NCBI GenBank assembly: GCA_949290865.1
Contig: CASETM010000100.1
Coordinates: 31,517-95,516, forward strand
Origin: an uncultured Bacillota bacterium
GTDB lineage: Bacteria; Bacillota_I; Bacilli_A; Erysipelotrichales; Coprobacillaceae
Direction of reading: 5' to 3'
Length of the DNA stretch: 64,000 bases
The position numbers were made by a program, and so were the translations under genes. Each line of letters starts with the position of its first letter. The first letter of the stretch is position 1. Of the stretch, positions 8,427 to 16,880 are shown piece by piece. The notes under the pieces were generated by a model that was given only the letters and a program-made list of their open reading frames with translations, had not been told where the DNA came from and searched no databases.

Positions 8427-9688
8427 TATTCATCTCTCCCCTTCAACAAAAATATCGTATCCAATGTCATATTCTGGCAGACATTAATAATATCCTGCTT
8501 TGTGACAGCCATAATCTTGTCAATATACTCTTCATCCGTTTCCTGTTTATGAATGATATTTTTATTGAACAGCAAAGCAATCTGACTGATTGGTTCATCT
8601 TTTGTTTTAGTCAGGGCATTTTTGATCATCAGCTTAGCAACATCAATATCTTTTTCTTCAAACTTGCCTTCTTTCATCGCTGTTATCTGTTCATCAACCA
8701 GTTCTTTAACTTTTTCGTAATCCTTGCTTTCAATACCGGCAGTAATAACAACAATACCATGAAAAGCATCATAACTTGAAGAAATATAATAACATAAAGA
8801 ATTTTTCTCTCTAATGACTTTAAACAGTTTTGATTGACTGGAACTGCCGAAAATCATATTAAAAACTGTAAAAGCATAATGATTCTTTGAAACAAGGCTG
8901 GAATCAATCGTATAACCCATATTCAGTTTTGCCTGTGTAATATCCTGCTTTTCTATAATTTCATTGATCTGATTTCGTTGCGTTGAAATTTCATATACTG
9001 TTTCATATTCATGATGATTTTCAGGAAAAGAGAGATAATAATCAAAAAGATCAACGATCTTTTCATCAACATCACCTACAACATAAATATTTTTCTGATC
9101 TTGTTTCAGACATTCTTGAAAATAGTCAAACAGTTCCCTGTTGGTCAAAGCATCAACTTCATTCAAATAACCATAAGTACTAATTCCTAAAGGCTGATCC
9201 TTTCCGAAATATTCGAAAAGTTTTTCGAGACTATAAAAAAACTTGTCGTCCTGATTAGAAATAATACGATCTTTCAACTCTTTTTTCTTCATTCCGAACA
9301 TTTTTTCATCAAACAGTCCGTCTTTGGCATTTGGTTTATGAAAAACATCATTCAGCAGCTTAATCTGTTTGACCAGGAGGTCTTCCTGATAAGGAAGAAA
9401 ATCCTGATTAATGCAGACAGAATTAATATTGATCACATGACTTTTCCCTTTTGTCGAAACACTTGATCCAAATTTCATTCCATACATGCTTTCCAGATAT
9501 TTAGACAATTCCTGAGTAGAGGGATAATCTTCTGTTCCAGTAGTAAACATAAATGACAGCAGCGTTCTCTTGGTTACTGTTGTTCTTTCTAGTTTGTTCT
9601 GAAGTTTTAAAGATATTGTAATATTTTTAAATTTATCAGTTGGTATCAAATGTAATTGATACCCTTTCATCTTATAACATTTTTCCAT
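8426..9688 (-). CDS. yfmF: M16 family peptidase-like protein (YfmF/YmfF), zinc site absent
   Basis: 420 residues with the M16 fold but no HxxEH; at the equivalent place the protein reads TFMFTTGTEDYPSTQELS. It therefore appears to be the non-catalytic member of a heterodimer with YfmH, whose gene overlaps its 3' end. The C-terminal half has RNQINEIIEKQDITQAKLNMGY and FNMIFGSSSQSKLFKVIREKNSLCYY in two typical stretches of the family. The gene follows spoIIIE after a 116-base gap that holds a weak terminator-like hairpin at about 9763-9800. Order spoIIIE-ymfF-ymfH matches Bacillus. Confidence 0.88.
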   Translation of the reverse strand: MEKCYKMKGYQLHLIPTDKFKNITISLKLQNKLERTTVTKRTLLSFMFTTGTEDYPSTQELSKYLESMYGMKFGSSVSTKGKSHVININSVCINQDFLPYQEDLLVKQIKLLNDVFHKPNAKDGLFDEKMFGMKKKELKDRIISNQDDKFFYSLEKLFEYFGKDQPLGISTYGYLNEVDALTNRELFDYFQECLKQDQKNIYVVGDVDEKIVDLFDYYLSFPENHHEYETVYEISTQRNQINEIIEKQDITQAKLNMGYTIDSSLVSKNHYAFTVFNMIFGSSSQSKLFKVIREKNSLCYYISSSYDAFHGIVVITAGIESKDYEKVKELVDEQITAMKEGKFEEKDIDVAKLMIKNALTKTKDEPISQIALLFNKNIIHKQETDEEYIDKIMAVTKQDIINVCQNMTLDTIFLLKGRDE

Positions 9689-9804
9689 AAATTCTCCTTT
9701 ATCAATCTCATATATTATACACTTTTCTTTATAAAAATAAAAAAATATATCATTTTTTTATTTTTATAAAGAAAAAGACACCGAAAAATATCAATGTCCT
9801 TTCT

Positions 9805-12066
9805 TTAAATATCTTCTTCACTGTATCCACGAATATAGACTTCCCTTGGTTTTGACCCAAGCTGTGGTCCAATAACCCCATCAGCTTCAAGCTGATCAAT
9901 GATTCGTGCAGCTTTATTATAACCGATGCGAAACTGTCTTTGCAGCAGTGATGTACTTGCCTTCTGTGCTTTGATAACAAATGCCCGGCACATTTCATAT
10001 TCTTCATCTTCCTGATCTTCTTTTGAAAGATTCGTCCCCGCTACAGGTTTAACATTTGTGTATCTGTCATCATAGCTGGCTTCCTGCTGCTTTGTAATAT
10101 AGTAAGTAATCGCTTCAACTTCTTTATCATCGACAAAGGCACCCTGCACACGAATCGGCGAATTCTGTCCCATTGGCAGAAACAACATATCTCCTTTTCC
10201 TAAAAGTTTTTCTGCTCCCACACAATCCAGTATCGTCCTTGAATCGATGCTCGAAGACACTGCAAAAGCAATACGTGACGGAATATTAGCCTTGATTACT
10301 CCAGTAATAATATCCGTAGAAGGTCTCTGGGTAGCTACAATCAGATGAATTCCAGCAGCACGGGCAAGCTGAGCAATACGCATGATACAGTCTTCAACAT
10401 CTTTGCTGGCAACCATCATCAGATCAGCAACTTCATCTAAAACAACAACGATATAAGGTAATTTATCCAGCTGTTCGTCTTTGGAAAGTTCTTCATTTTT
10501 TCTTTCAATATAGCTGTTATATGTTTCGATCTTTCTGACATTGGCGGCAGCAAAGAGATCATATCTTCTTTCCATTTCTGATACGACTTCGCGTAACGTA
10601 GCTGCTGCTTTTTTAGGATCGTTGACAACTGGTGCCAACAAATGAGGTATACCGTTATAATTTGATAATTCGACTTTTTTAGGATCGATGAGAATCAGCT
10701 TGACTTCATCTGGTCTAGCTCTCATCAGAATACTGCAAATAATCGTATTGATACACACAGATTTTCCCGAACCTGTCGCTCCGGCAATCAGTAAATGTGG
10801 CATTTTGTTTAATTCTGCATAAATGACTTTCCCATTAACATCTTTCCCTAAAGGAACCAGCAGTTTACTGTCCCTCAGGTCTGCTGGAATATCCTTAAAA
10901 ACTTCTTTAAAAGATACCATGGTGGAAACGAGATTAGGAATCTCTACCCCTACTGCCGGCTTCCCAGGTATCGGTGCTTCAATACGAATATCTTTTGCTG
11001 CCAGAGCCAGTTTAATATCATCCTGTAAAGACATGATTTTATTCACTCGTGTTCCCGTCTCCAGTTTTAATTCATATTTGGTGATGGATGGTCCGATCAT
11101 AATATTTGTGATCATCGCATGAACCCCAAATTCATTTAATACATTTGTCAGACGTTCAGCACTGTCCATCGCATAACTTTTATTTTCTCCCTGCTTTTTA
11201 TTGACAGTTTTATTTAATAATGTTAAAGGTGGCAGACGATATAAAGTCTTTTTTACATGATGTTCTTCTTCAACAGAAACACTTTCCATAATATGTTCTT
11301 CGTGAACATCATTTTCATCAGGTTGTTCAGCCTGTTCATTATGATCAACAATTTCAATGGTCTGCTTATCCTCTTTATATTCAAAAACCGGTTCAGACTC
11401 TTCCTTTGGTTCTATAGTTTTGTGATCCTCAAAAACCTTTTCATCAAACAGAATTGACTGTTCATTTTTCTTATTGAAGAATTCTCCAAAATATTCTGAT
11501 TTGTTTTTTACAGAAGATTTTGTTTTTGATAAATGATCTTTTGCTTTCTCCTTAATAACTTTTTTATGTTCGAGATAAAATCTGCTGCCAAAAAGAATCA
11601 GACCAATGACAATGATAAAATAACCCGCAATTAAAGCTCCCAGCTGATCAAACAGCAGACTCAATAGACCATAAACAACAGCACCAGCAAAACCGCTGCG
11701 ATTTAATGGTACCGTATTAATATATGACTGAATGACTTTTAAACCTGTCAAGTTTGAATTTGTATACATCAAGACCAACAAGCCAATAAAAATCATATAT
11801 ATCCCCACAGCTCTTGGTCCAGACATTTTTGGCAATTTTGCCTTGATAGTTGCATAAAACATAAAAATGATAGAAAGCAAATAGATAATGCCATTTAAAT
11901 TACCAAAGAGGTATGTAAATACAAAATGAAGATGTTCCCCAATGAAACCAAGTTTCATTGCCGCAACAATGATTAAAAAAACAGCAACAATACATATGAT
12001 CCTGAATTTTAATTCTTCACTTATCTGTTCCTGTCTCGATTTTCTTTTTCTCGCTGTTTTTGCCAT
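9805..12066 (-). CDS. spoIIIE: DNA translocase FtsK/SpoIIIE
   Basis: Membrane-anchored, ATP-driven DNA pump for moving chromosomes across the division or sporulation septum. Four transmembrane helices lie in about residues 20-165, then an acidic variable linker, then the motor: Walker A AGATGSGKSVCIN, Walker B YIVVVLDEVADLMM, and RPSTDIITGVIKANIPSRIAF. The C-terminal gamma winged helix is intact (LLQRQFRIGYNKAARIIDQLE). The ATG at 12064-12066 follows GGGGAG; a TTG seven codons upstream overlaps that site and is rejected. It sits between rnjB and yfmF as in Bacillus spoIIIE. Confidence 0.94.
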   Translation of the reverse strand: MAKTARKRKSRQEQISEELKFRIICIVAVFLIIVAAMKLGFIGEHLHFVFTYLFGNLNGIIYLLSIIFMFYATIKAKLPKMSGPRAVGIYMIFIGLLVLMYTNSNLTGLKVIQSYINTVPLNRSGFAGAVVYGLLSLLFDQLGALIAGYFIIVIGLILFGSRFYLEHKKVIKEKAKDHLSKTKSSVKNKSEYFGEFFNKKNEQSILFDEKVFEDHKTIEPKEESEPVFEYKEDKQTIEIVDHNEQAEQPDENDVHEEHIMESVSVEEEHHVKKTLYRLPPLTLLNKTVNKKQGENKSYAMDSAERLTNVLNEFGVHAMITNIMIGPSITKYELKLETGTRVNKIMSLQDDIKLALAAKDIRIEAPIPGKPAVGVEIPNLVSTMVSFKEVFKDIPADLRDSKLLVPLGKDVNGKVIYAELNKMPHLLIAGATGSGKSVCINTIICSILMRARPDEVKLILIDPKKVELSNYNGIPHLLAPVVNDPKKAAATLREVVSEMERRYDLFAAANVRKIETYNSYIERKNEELSKDEQLDKLPYIVVVLDEVADLMMVASKDVEDCIMRIAQLARAAGIHLIVATQRPSTDIITGVIKANIPSRIAFAVSSSIDSRTILDCVGAEKLLGKGDMLFLPMGQNSPIRVQGAFVDDKEVEAITYYITKQQEASYDDRYTNVKPVAGTNLSKEDQEDEEYEMCRAFVIKAQKASTSLLQRQFRIGYNKAARIIDQLEADGVIGPQLGSKPREVYIRGYSEEDI

Positions 12067-12107
12067 CTTCTCACTCCCCTTTGCCAATTATAGCACATTA
12101 TTCTCAT

Positions 12108-12135
12108 AAAACAAAAGCAAGTATAAACTTGCTTT
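12108..12135 (-). terminator. rnjB terminator
   Basis: AAAGCAAGT / ACTTGCTTT stem with loop ATAA, overlapping the rnjB stop codon; on the minus strand it continues as TTGTTTT. Confidence 0.75.
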
Positions 12136-13828
12136 ACAATTCAATGATAATCGGTAAAACAACCGGTTTTTTTCCTGTCTCTCTATAAATGAATTTATTG
12201 ATCTTATCTTTGATATTCACTCTAACATCAACAGGATCAAGCTGAGGAGACTGCTGGTATTCTTTCAGTCCATCTTCAGTTATTTCCATGATTCCCTTGA
12301 TGATATTTTCAGAATCTTTCAGATAAATAAATCCTCTTGTCTGGACATCAGTGTTTGCTATACTTTTTTTGGTTTTATTGTCAATGGTCATACCAATGAT
12401 CACGACACCATCTTTTTGCAGCTGGTTTCGATCATCAATAACTTTGACACCAACATCACCAATACCAATACCATCGATCATGATATCATCGATTTCAATT
12501 GTATCACGATAATCTAACAAAACACCATTTTTAAACGTAACCGTTTCTCCATTATCCAAAATAGCAATACGATCATCGTCTATAAACATTTCTTTGGCAA
12601 GATCACTCGAAGCGACGAAATGCTGATACTCTCCTTTGATTGGTATAAAATATTTTGGATTTAAAATCTGCAGCATGACCTTGATATCTTCCTGACTGGC
12701 ATGCATTGATGACAGTTCTTTGTTTCTAATAAAATGAATATGTGTATCAGTCTTGTATAATTCATTGATTGCCCGATTGGCAATTTTTTCGGTCCCTGGC
12801 AAAATTGGTGAGGCAACAACAAATGTATCATCTTCTTCAAGCTGTAGAAATTCATCACCACCGCCAATGATATCCAAAATATCATGATAGATCCTTCTTG
12901 GACTTCCACTTAATAAAATAACAAGTTTATCAGCATATTTTGGTTTATTGATATCTTCCTTTTTAGCAAGAATATGATCTTCGATATCGAGAATCGGCTT
13001 TCTCTTATTTTTTGAAATTCTCAATAAAGAATTTGTATTGTCATATTTATCGCGTCCATAGAACACGATTTTACGATTATACTTTTTGGCTAGATGAACG
13101 ATTTCCTGTGTTCTGAAGATATTTTGTGCATAGCTGGAAATAATGATTCTTCCCTGAGCATCTTCAAAAACACTTTCTATTTTAGATGTCAGTTTGTGCT
13201 GAGGTGATGTGTACCCATCATTTTTTGCATATGATGACTCACACATCAGCGCCAGGACACCATGCTTGCCAATTTCCATAATTTTCTGAATATTACATCT
13301 GAATTTCTCTGGTGCCCCAAAATCAATGATAAATTCACTTGAATAAACGATATAACCATGTTTGGTTAAAAAAGCAATTCCTACACTTCCAGGAATAGAA
13401 TGAGTGATTGGGAAAAACTCGACATGTATTCCTCCAATCTTTAAAGAAGCATTCATATTGATTCGTTTGATCTGATAATTGAATTTAACATTTGAATGCC
13501 TTAAATATCTCTTTAACATCTGATCAATAAGATCAGCCGTCAAATCAGTTGTATATATAGGCGCATTGATCTCCTGTAACAGATAAGGTAACGCTCCCAT
13601 AACATCATCATGTCCATGAGAAATCAGTATTGCCTGGATTCTATCCTGATTCGCTTTTAAATAATCAAAATTAGGAATGATGATATCTACTCCCAGTTTA
13701 TCTGATTCAGGAAAACGAAAACCTGCATCAATGATAAATATTTTATTTTCTATTTCTAAGCAATACATGCTTTTTCCCATTTCTGCCTGTCCACCTATAG
13801 GTGTAATTTTTACTATATTATCTCGCAT
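12134..13828 (-). CDS. rnjB: Ribonuclease J2-like protein with degenerate metal site
   Basis: 564-residue metallo-beta-lactamase/beta-CASP protein of the RNase J family (mRNA decay, forms a complex with RNase J1). The family motif HxHxDH is incomplete: HGHDDVMGALPY at 71-82 has Val at position 76 where the last His belongs. The bridging Asp is Glu165 (YSSEFIIDFG), the usual HSIPDS reads HSIPGS, and the C-terminal PVHGEY reads PIKGEY. Loss of these ligands suggests weak or no catalysis and a structural role, as proposed for J2. Order dpaB-rnjB-spoIIIE is that of Bacillus. No second RNase J gene is in the window. Confidence 0.88.
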   Translation of the reverse strand: MRDNIVKITPIGGQAEMGKSMYCLEIENKIFIIDAGFRFPESDKLGVDIIIPNFDYLKANQDRIQAILISHGHDDVMGALPYLLQEINAPIYTTDLTADLIDQMLKRYLRHSNVKFNYQIKRINMNASLKIGGIHVEFFPITHSIPGSVGIAFLTKHGYIVYSSEFIIDFGAPEKFRCNIQKIMEIGKHGVLALMCESSYAKNDGYTSPQHKLTSKIESVFEDAQGRIIISSYAQNIFRTQEIVHLAKKYNRKIVFYGRDKYDNTNSLLRISKNKRKPILDIEDHILAKKEDINKPKYADKLVILLSGSPRRIYHDILDIIGGGDEFLQLEEDDTFVVASPILPGTEKIANRAINELYKTDTHIHFIRNKELSSMHASQEDIKVMLQILNPKYFIPIKGEYQHFVASSDLAKEMFIDDDRIAILDNGETVTFKNGVLLDYRDTIEIDDIMIDGIGIGDVGVKVIDDRNQLQKDGVVIIGMTIDNKTKKSIANTDVQTRGFIYLKDSENIIKGIMEITEDGLKEYQQSPQLDPVDVRVNIKDKINKFIYRETGKKPVVLPIIIEL

Positions 13829-13913
13829 ATGCCCTCCATGACTTTATTTTTGTGTCGTACTATGACATTTCTATTTTTATTTTACCAAATTCTCTTCAAA
13901 AGAAAAAGTTGAA

Positions 13914-14501
13914 TTACTTATTATTTTCGATAAAGAGTGGCTGGATCTGCTGCCCCTGCAATGCATATTTCATAGTTTCGATGATCAGACGGTGATCAGC
14001 AAGCATGCTGTTTGGTTTCTTGACAATATCATCCTGATACATGGGTACCAGATAATAATTCTTGCGATTAAGAAGATCCATCATATTTTTTCCACTAGCT
14101 CCCAGAACATCATTGCTGCAGATTCCTAAAACGATATTTTTCTTATTCCTTAATGTAGATTTAACTGCCATGGTCACTGCATTGTCATTCAGTCCATGGC
14201 ACAGTTTGGCCAAAGTATTCCCACTGCAAGGATAAACGACCATTAGGTCCAAAGGAATCTTTGGCCCAAACAGCTCGGCTTCAACTTCGTTGACAATGAC
14301 TTTTTTCTGTATGATTTCTTCAATTTCTTTTCTAAGATTAGCTGCCTGATAGAATCTTGTATCATAATGAAGGACCTTGAATGACATAAATACATAAATA
14401 TCCACATCATATTTATTCAGTTCATTAAGAAACACCATAAAATTTGATAAAGAACAGAATGATCCGGTTACTCCTACACCAATTTTCTTACCTTTTAGCA
14501 T
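13914..14501 (-). CDS. dpaB: Dipicolinate synthase subunit B (flavoprotein)
   Basis: 195 residues, matching the usual 195-200. KKIGVGVTGSFCSLSN begins the FMN-binding flavoprotein fold and VVYPCSGNTLAKLCHGLND and TLRNKKNIVLGICSND follow, all typical of SpoVFB. With DpaA it makes dipicolinic acid from a dihydrodipicolinate-pathway intermediate for the spore core. The ATG at 14499-14501 has AAGGTGAT just upstream and overlaps the end of dpaA by 14 bases, so the two are translationally coupled. rnjB follows. Confidence 0.92.
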   Translation of the reverse strand: MLKGKKIGVGVTGSFCSLSNFMVFLNELNKYDVDIYVFMSFKVLHYDTRFYQAANLRKEIEEIIQKKVIVNEVEAELFGPKIPLDLMVVYPCSGNTLAKLCHGLNDNAVTMAVKSTLRNKKNIVLGICSNDVLGASGKNMMDLLNRKNYYLVPMYQDDIVKKPNSMLADHRLIIETMKYALQGQQIQPLFIENNK

Positions 14502-15120
14502 TTCGCATCACCTTATCCATCGACTGGAACATCAGCCAGGCTGATTCATAAGGAAAATAACGATTAGGTAAATTTCGCAAAGATACATAACGATCGAGGC
14601 ATAAAGTATTTGCCAAATCATAGATACACTCATATTTCAGATCCTGATAATCAATATCAGGTGAAGGAATGGTATTAATAATATAATCATAATATCCTGT
14701 CATCAGATGAATATCAATATGCTGATAATCTTTCTTTATTTCATCAATATTTTTATAGTTACGGTTAGCAATCGTGATCTCATTGTTTATCTTTAAGACT
14801 TTGGCCAGCTGCCTTGCCAGATCGCCAAAACCTAAAATCAGGATTTTCTTATTAATCATACATGTTTTTTGCACTGCAAGCAGGAAACCTGCAACTGTCA
14901 ATGTATTATTAAAATGTCTAAAATCGGGATCATCGTTAATTCTGAAGTTCCCTCTGCTGTCATTTAATGTAAAAACCAGCGATCCTAATGGCTGATGATC
15001 ACTGTCAATATAATAAAAATCCAGACCTTCCTGATATTCAGTAATAGCATAGCCATTTTGTATAAAAATCTGTTTTAAATAAAAACTTCTGTTATCATTA
15101 ACACTTATATACCCTTTCAT
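14488..15120 (-). CDS. dpaA: Dipicolinate synthase subunit A, short form
   Basis: About 210 residues against about 295 in Bacillus. The C-terminal NAD-binding part is recognisable: TLTVAGFLLAVQKT, then the Rossmann motif ILGFGDLARQLAKVL, and YIINTIPSPDIDYQDL followed by CIYDLAN, equivalent to NTIPS and DLAS in the family. The N-terminal domain is reduced to about 70 residues. The ATG at 15118-15120 after GAGGTGTGAT is preferred to an upstream TTG. The dpaA-dpaB-rnjB-spoIIIE context supports the call. Whether the short form is active cannot be told. Confidence 0.82.
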   Translation of the reverse strand: MKGYISVNDNRSFYLKQIFIQNGYAITEYQEGLDFYYIDSDHQPLGSLVFTLNDSRGNFRINDDPDFRHFNNTLTVAGFLLAVQKTCMINKKILILGFGDLARQLAKVLKINNEITIANRNYKNIDEIKKDYQHIDIHLMTGYYDYIINTIPSPDIDYQDLKYECIYDLANTLCLDRYVSLRNLPNRYFPYESAWLMFQSMDKVMRNAKR

Positions 15121-15160
15121 ATCACACCTCAATATATCATATGAAAGAGTATCGATTGTG

Positions 15161-15487
15161 TTAATTGCTTTTTGGATAAATCTGCAGTGTCATCATTGAA
15201 ATGATTTCTTCAACGCGGGGTGAAACAAGATCAACCGCCTGTAAAACCATCCTCTTTTCATCATATACCTGTTTACAGATATAATGAAATTCACACTTTA
15301 AAGAATAGATTCGTCGCCCTTTTTCTTCAATAGAAATCTGATAAAAAAGTGTTTTATACTGTTCTTTTTGTCCATAAGAGATGTTCATAACAGCTTTGAC
15401 ATCTTCATAATTATCAATAAATGCACTTTCCAATGTATTGACATGTAAACTGACAAGATGTAATTGAGAAATATCATGTGTTTTCAC
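15161..15487 (-). CDS. Hypothetical protein upstream of dpaA
   Basis: 108 residues beginning with GTG, 8 bases after a strong AGGAGG. No membrane segment or signal peptide. The layout (HLVSLHVNTLESAFIDN, a central beta-rich part YQISIEEKGRRIYSLKCEF, and a final helix SPRVEEIISMMTLQIYP) is reminiscent of SecB-like chaperone folds, but this is only an impression from the strand-then-helix pattern. It is 40 bases upstream of dpaA on the same strand, so it may be first gene of the dpa operon. Confidence 0.7.
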   Translation of the reverse strand: MKTHDISQLHLVSLHVNTLESAFIDNYEDVKAVMNISYGQKEQYKTLFYQISIEEKGRRIYSLKCEFHYICKQVYDEKRMVLQAVDLVSPRVEEIISMMTLQIYPKSN

Positions 15488-15591
15488 CTTTCTTACCTCC
15501 TATCTTTCTATATGCTTTTTTATTCCCCTTTTACTTCTGTTATTTACATTTTGCAAAGAATTATTAAAATAGTTGATAGAAGGAGAACATT

Positions 15592-16098
15592 ATGAACTAT
15601 CTAATATGTATTTTTTCACTCTGTCTGTGTTTTTTCTATGACCCACTCTACAATAACTATACCAGTCTGTTAAATGGACCATATCATTTCCTGTATGTGT
15701 TATGGATCGCTGTTTTAACTTTGTATCTGTTTAAAAATATAATCAGGCATGCGCCGACACAACGAGAAAAAATATTGATTTGTCTACTTGGCTTTTTCTT
15801 TATTTTAGGCAGTTATCTGCCCTATTATTCACCTTTTTATCTTTTTTCATTTTTGCACGTGTTTCTTCCTTTGCTGTCTATAATTCTTTATCTGCTGTAT
15901 ATTTTTTTAATTATTTTCAGACATTATAAAAAAGAGCCTTCTCAGGCTCAGATATTATATCAATGGTATTTCTGGGGACTTTCACTTATCTCCCTCTTGA
16001 TCATCTTCTTTGGACATATCAATGGTATCTGTGAAATCGCAACAGTATATCTTACCATTTTTCTGATAGAAAAGATCAAAATTATCGATGATTCATAA
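15592..16098 (+). CDS. Hypothetical membrane protein, about five helices
   Basis: 168 residues, mostly hydrophobic, with helices near residues 1-16, 30-50, 60-82, 85-112 and 135-160 and short charged loops (FRHYKKEP). No family recognised. AGAAGGAGAAC precedes the ATG. The 3' end overlaps the convergent DJ-1 gene by 17 bases. Confidence 0.72.
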   Translation: MNYLICIFSLCLCFFYDPLYNNYTSLLNGPYHFLYVLWIAVLTLYLFKNIIRHAPTQREKILICLLGFFFILGSYLPYYSPFYLFSFLHVFLPLLSIILYLLYIFLIIFRHYKKEPSQAQILYQWYFWGLSLISLLIIFFGHINGICEIATVYLTIFLIEKIKIIDDS

Positions 16099-16636
16099 GA
16101 TAATTATACTGCATTCCCTGTCTTAAAGCACTGGCATCATATCCTAAATACTCAAGAATTGAATAACCAAATTCCAAAGCTGCAGCAGGCCCTTTACCAG
16201 TAATCACATTACCGTCAATCTGGACAATAGCTTCCTGATAATTGGCACCTGTTAACTGATCTTCAAAACCGGGAGCACATGTACATACCTTATCCTTTAA
16301 GACTCCCGCTTTCGCCAAGGCAATTGGTCCAGCACAGATAGCGGCAACAAGTTTTCCATTATCAAAAAAGTTTTTGATCAAATCTGTTACCCTTTCATCA
16401 TCTCTTAAATTTGTTGATCCTGGCAATCCTCCAGGCAAAACAATGCCATCATATTCATCAATGCTTTCATCAAATACTTTATCCATTTTTATTGTAATCT
16501 GATGAGAACTCGTTACCATATCACTGTCCATTCCAATCATATCAACCTGGACATTCGCTCTTCTTAAAATATCAACAGGTGTCAAAGCTTCTACTTCTTC
16601 ATATCCTTCTTTAAATAAAACTGCTATTTTTTTCAT
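16082..16636 (-). CDS. DJ-1/PfpI family protein
   Basis: 184-residue glutamine-amidotransferase-like fold of the DJ-1/ThiJ/YajL group. FKEGYEEVEALTPVDILRRA carries the conserved Glu, and the nucleophile elbow is LVAAICAGPIALAKAGVL with the reactive Cys. GNVITGKGPAAALEFG is the family C-terminal signature. Members act as glyoxalase III/deglycase-type or oxidative stress proteins, but the substrate cannot be assigned. Single-gene unit; AGGAGG lies 6-7 bases before the ATG. Confidence 0.88.
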   Translation of the reverse strand: MKKIAVLFKEGYEEVEALTPVDILRRANVQVDMIGMDSDMVTSSHQITIKMDKVFDESIDEYDGIVLPGGLPGSTNLRDDERVTDLIKNFFDNGKLVAAICAGPIALAKAGVLKDKVCTCAPGFEDQLTGANYQEAIVQIDGNVITGKGPAAALEFGYSILEYLGYDASALRQGMQYNYLMNHR

Positions 16637-16690
16637 ATTTTGCCTCCTTAGATAACTCTATTTTACCATGAAAGAAAGATAAGTAAACAA

Positions 16691-16719
16691 TTGTAAATAT
16701 GAATTTGAAGTATTATAAT
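16691..16719 (+). promoter_or_regulatory. coaBC-coaX promoter
   Basis: TTGTAA at 16691-16696 and a perfect TATAAT at 16714-16719, 17 bases apart. Transcription from about 16726 would leave a leader of about 155 bases before coaBC. Confidence 0.75.
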
Positions 16720-16827
16720 AAATCGTGTAGTGACATCCATGCACTAACCGCACAAATACAAAACCGACAAAAACACCGTATCTGTAATGAATGGTAGTTA
16801 TATATCATATCTGCAATCATTTATACC

Positions 16828-16868
16828 AGTTATCATTTTAAGCATACGTGATAACTTGTTTTTGTTTG
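16828..16868 (+). promoter_or_regulatory. Hairpin in the coaBC leader, possible attenuator
   Basis: Perfect 8-bp inverted repeat AGTTATCA / TGATAACT (16828-16835 and 16849-16856) with a 13-base loop, followed by TGTTTTTGTTTG and then the AAAGGA ribosome binding site. It looks like a terminator inside a 155-base leader. A smaller TAGTG/CACTA pair lies near the 5' end. No known riboswitch class was recognised. Confidence 0.45.
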
Positions 16869-16880
16869 AAAGGAAAAAAG

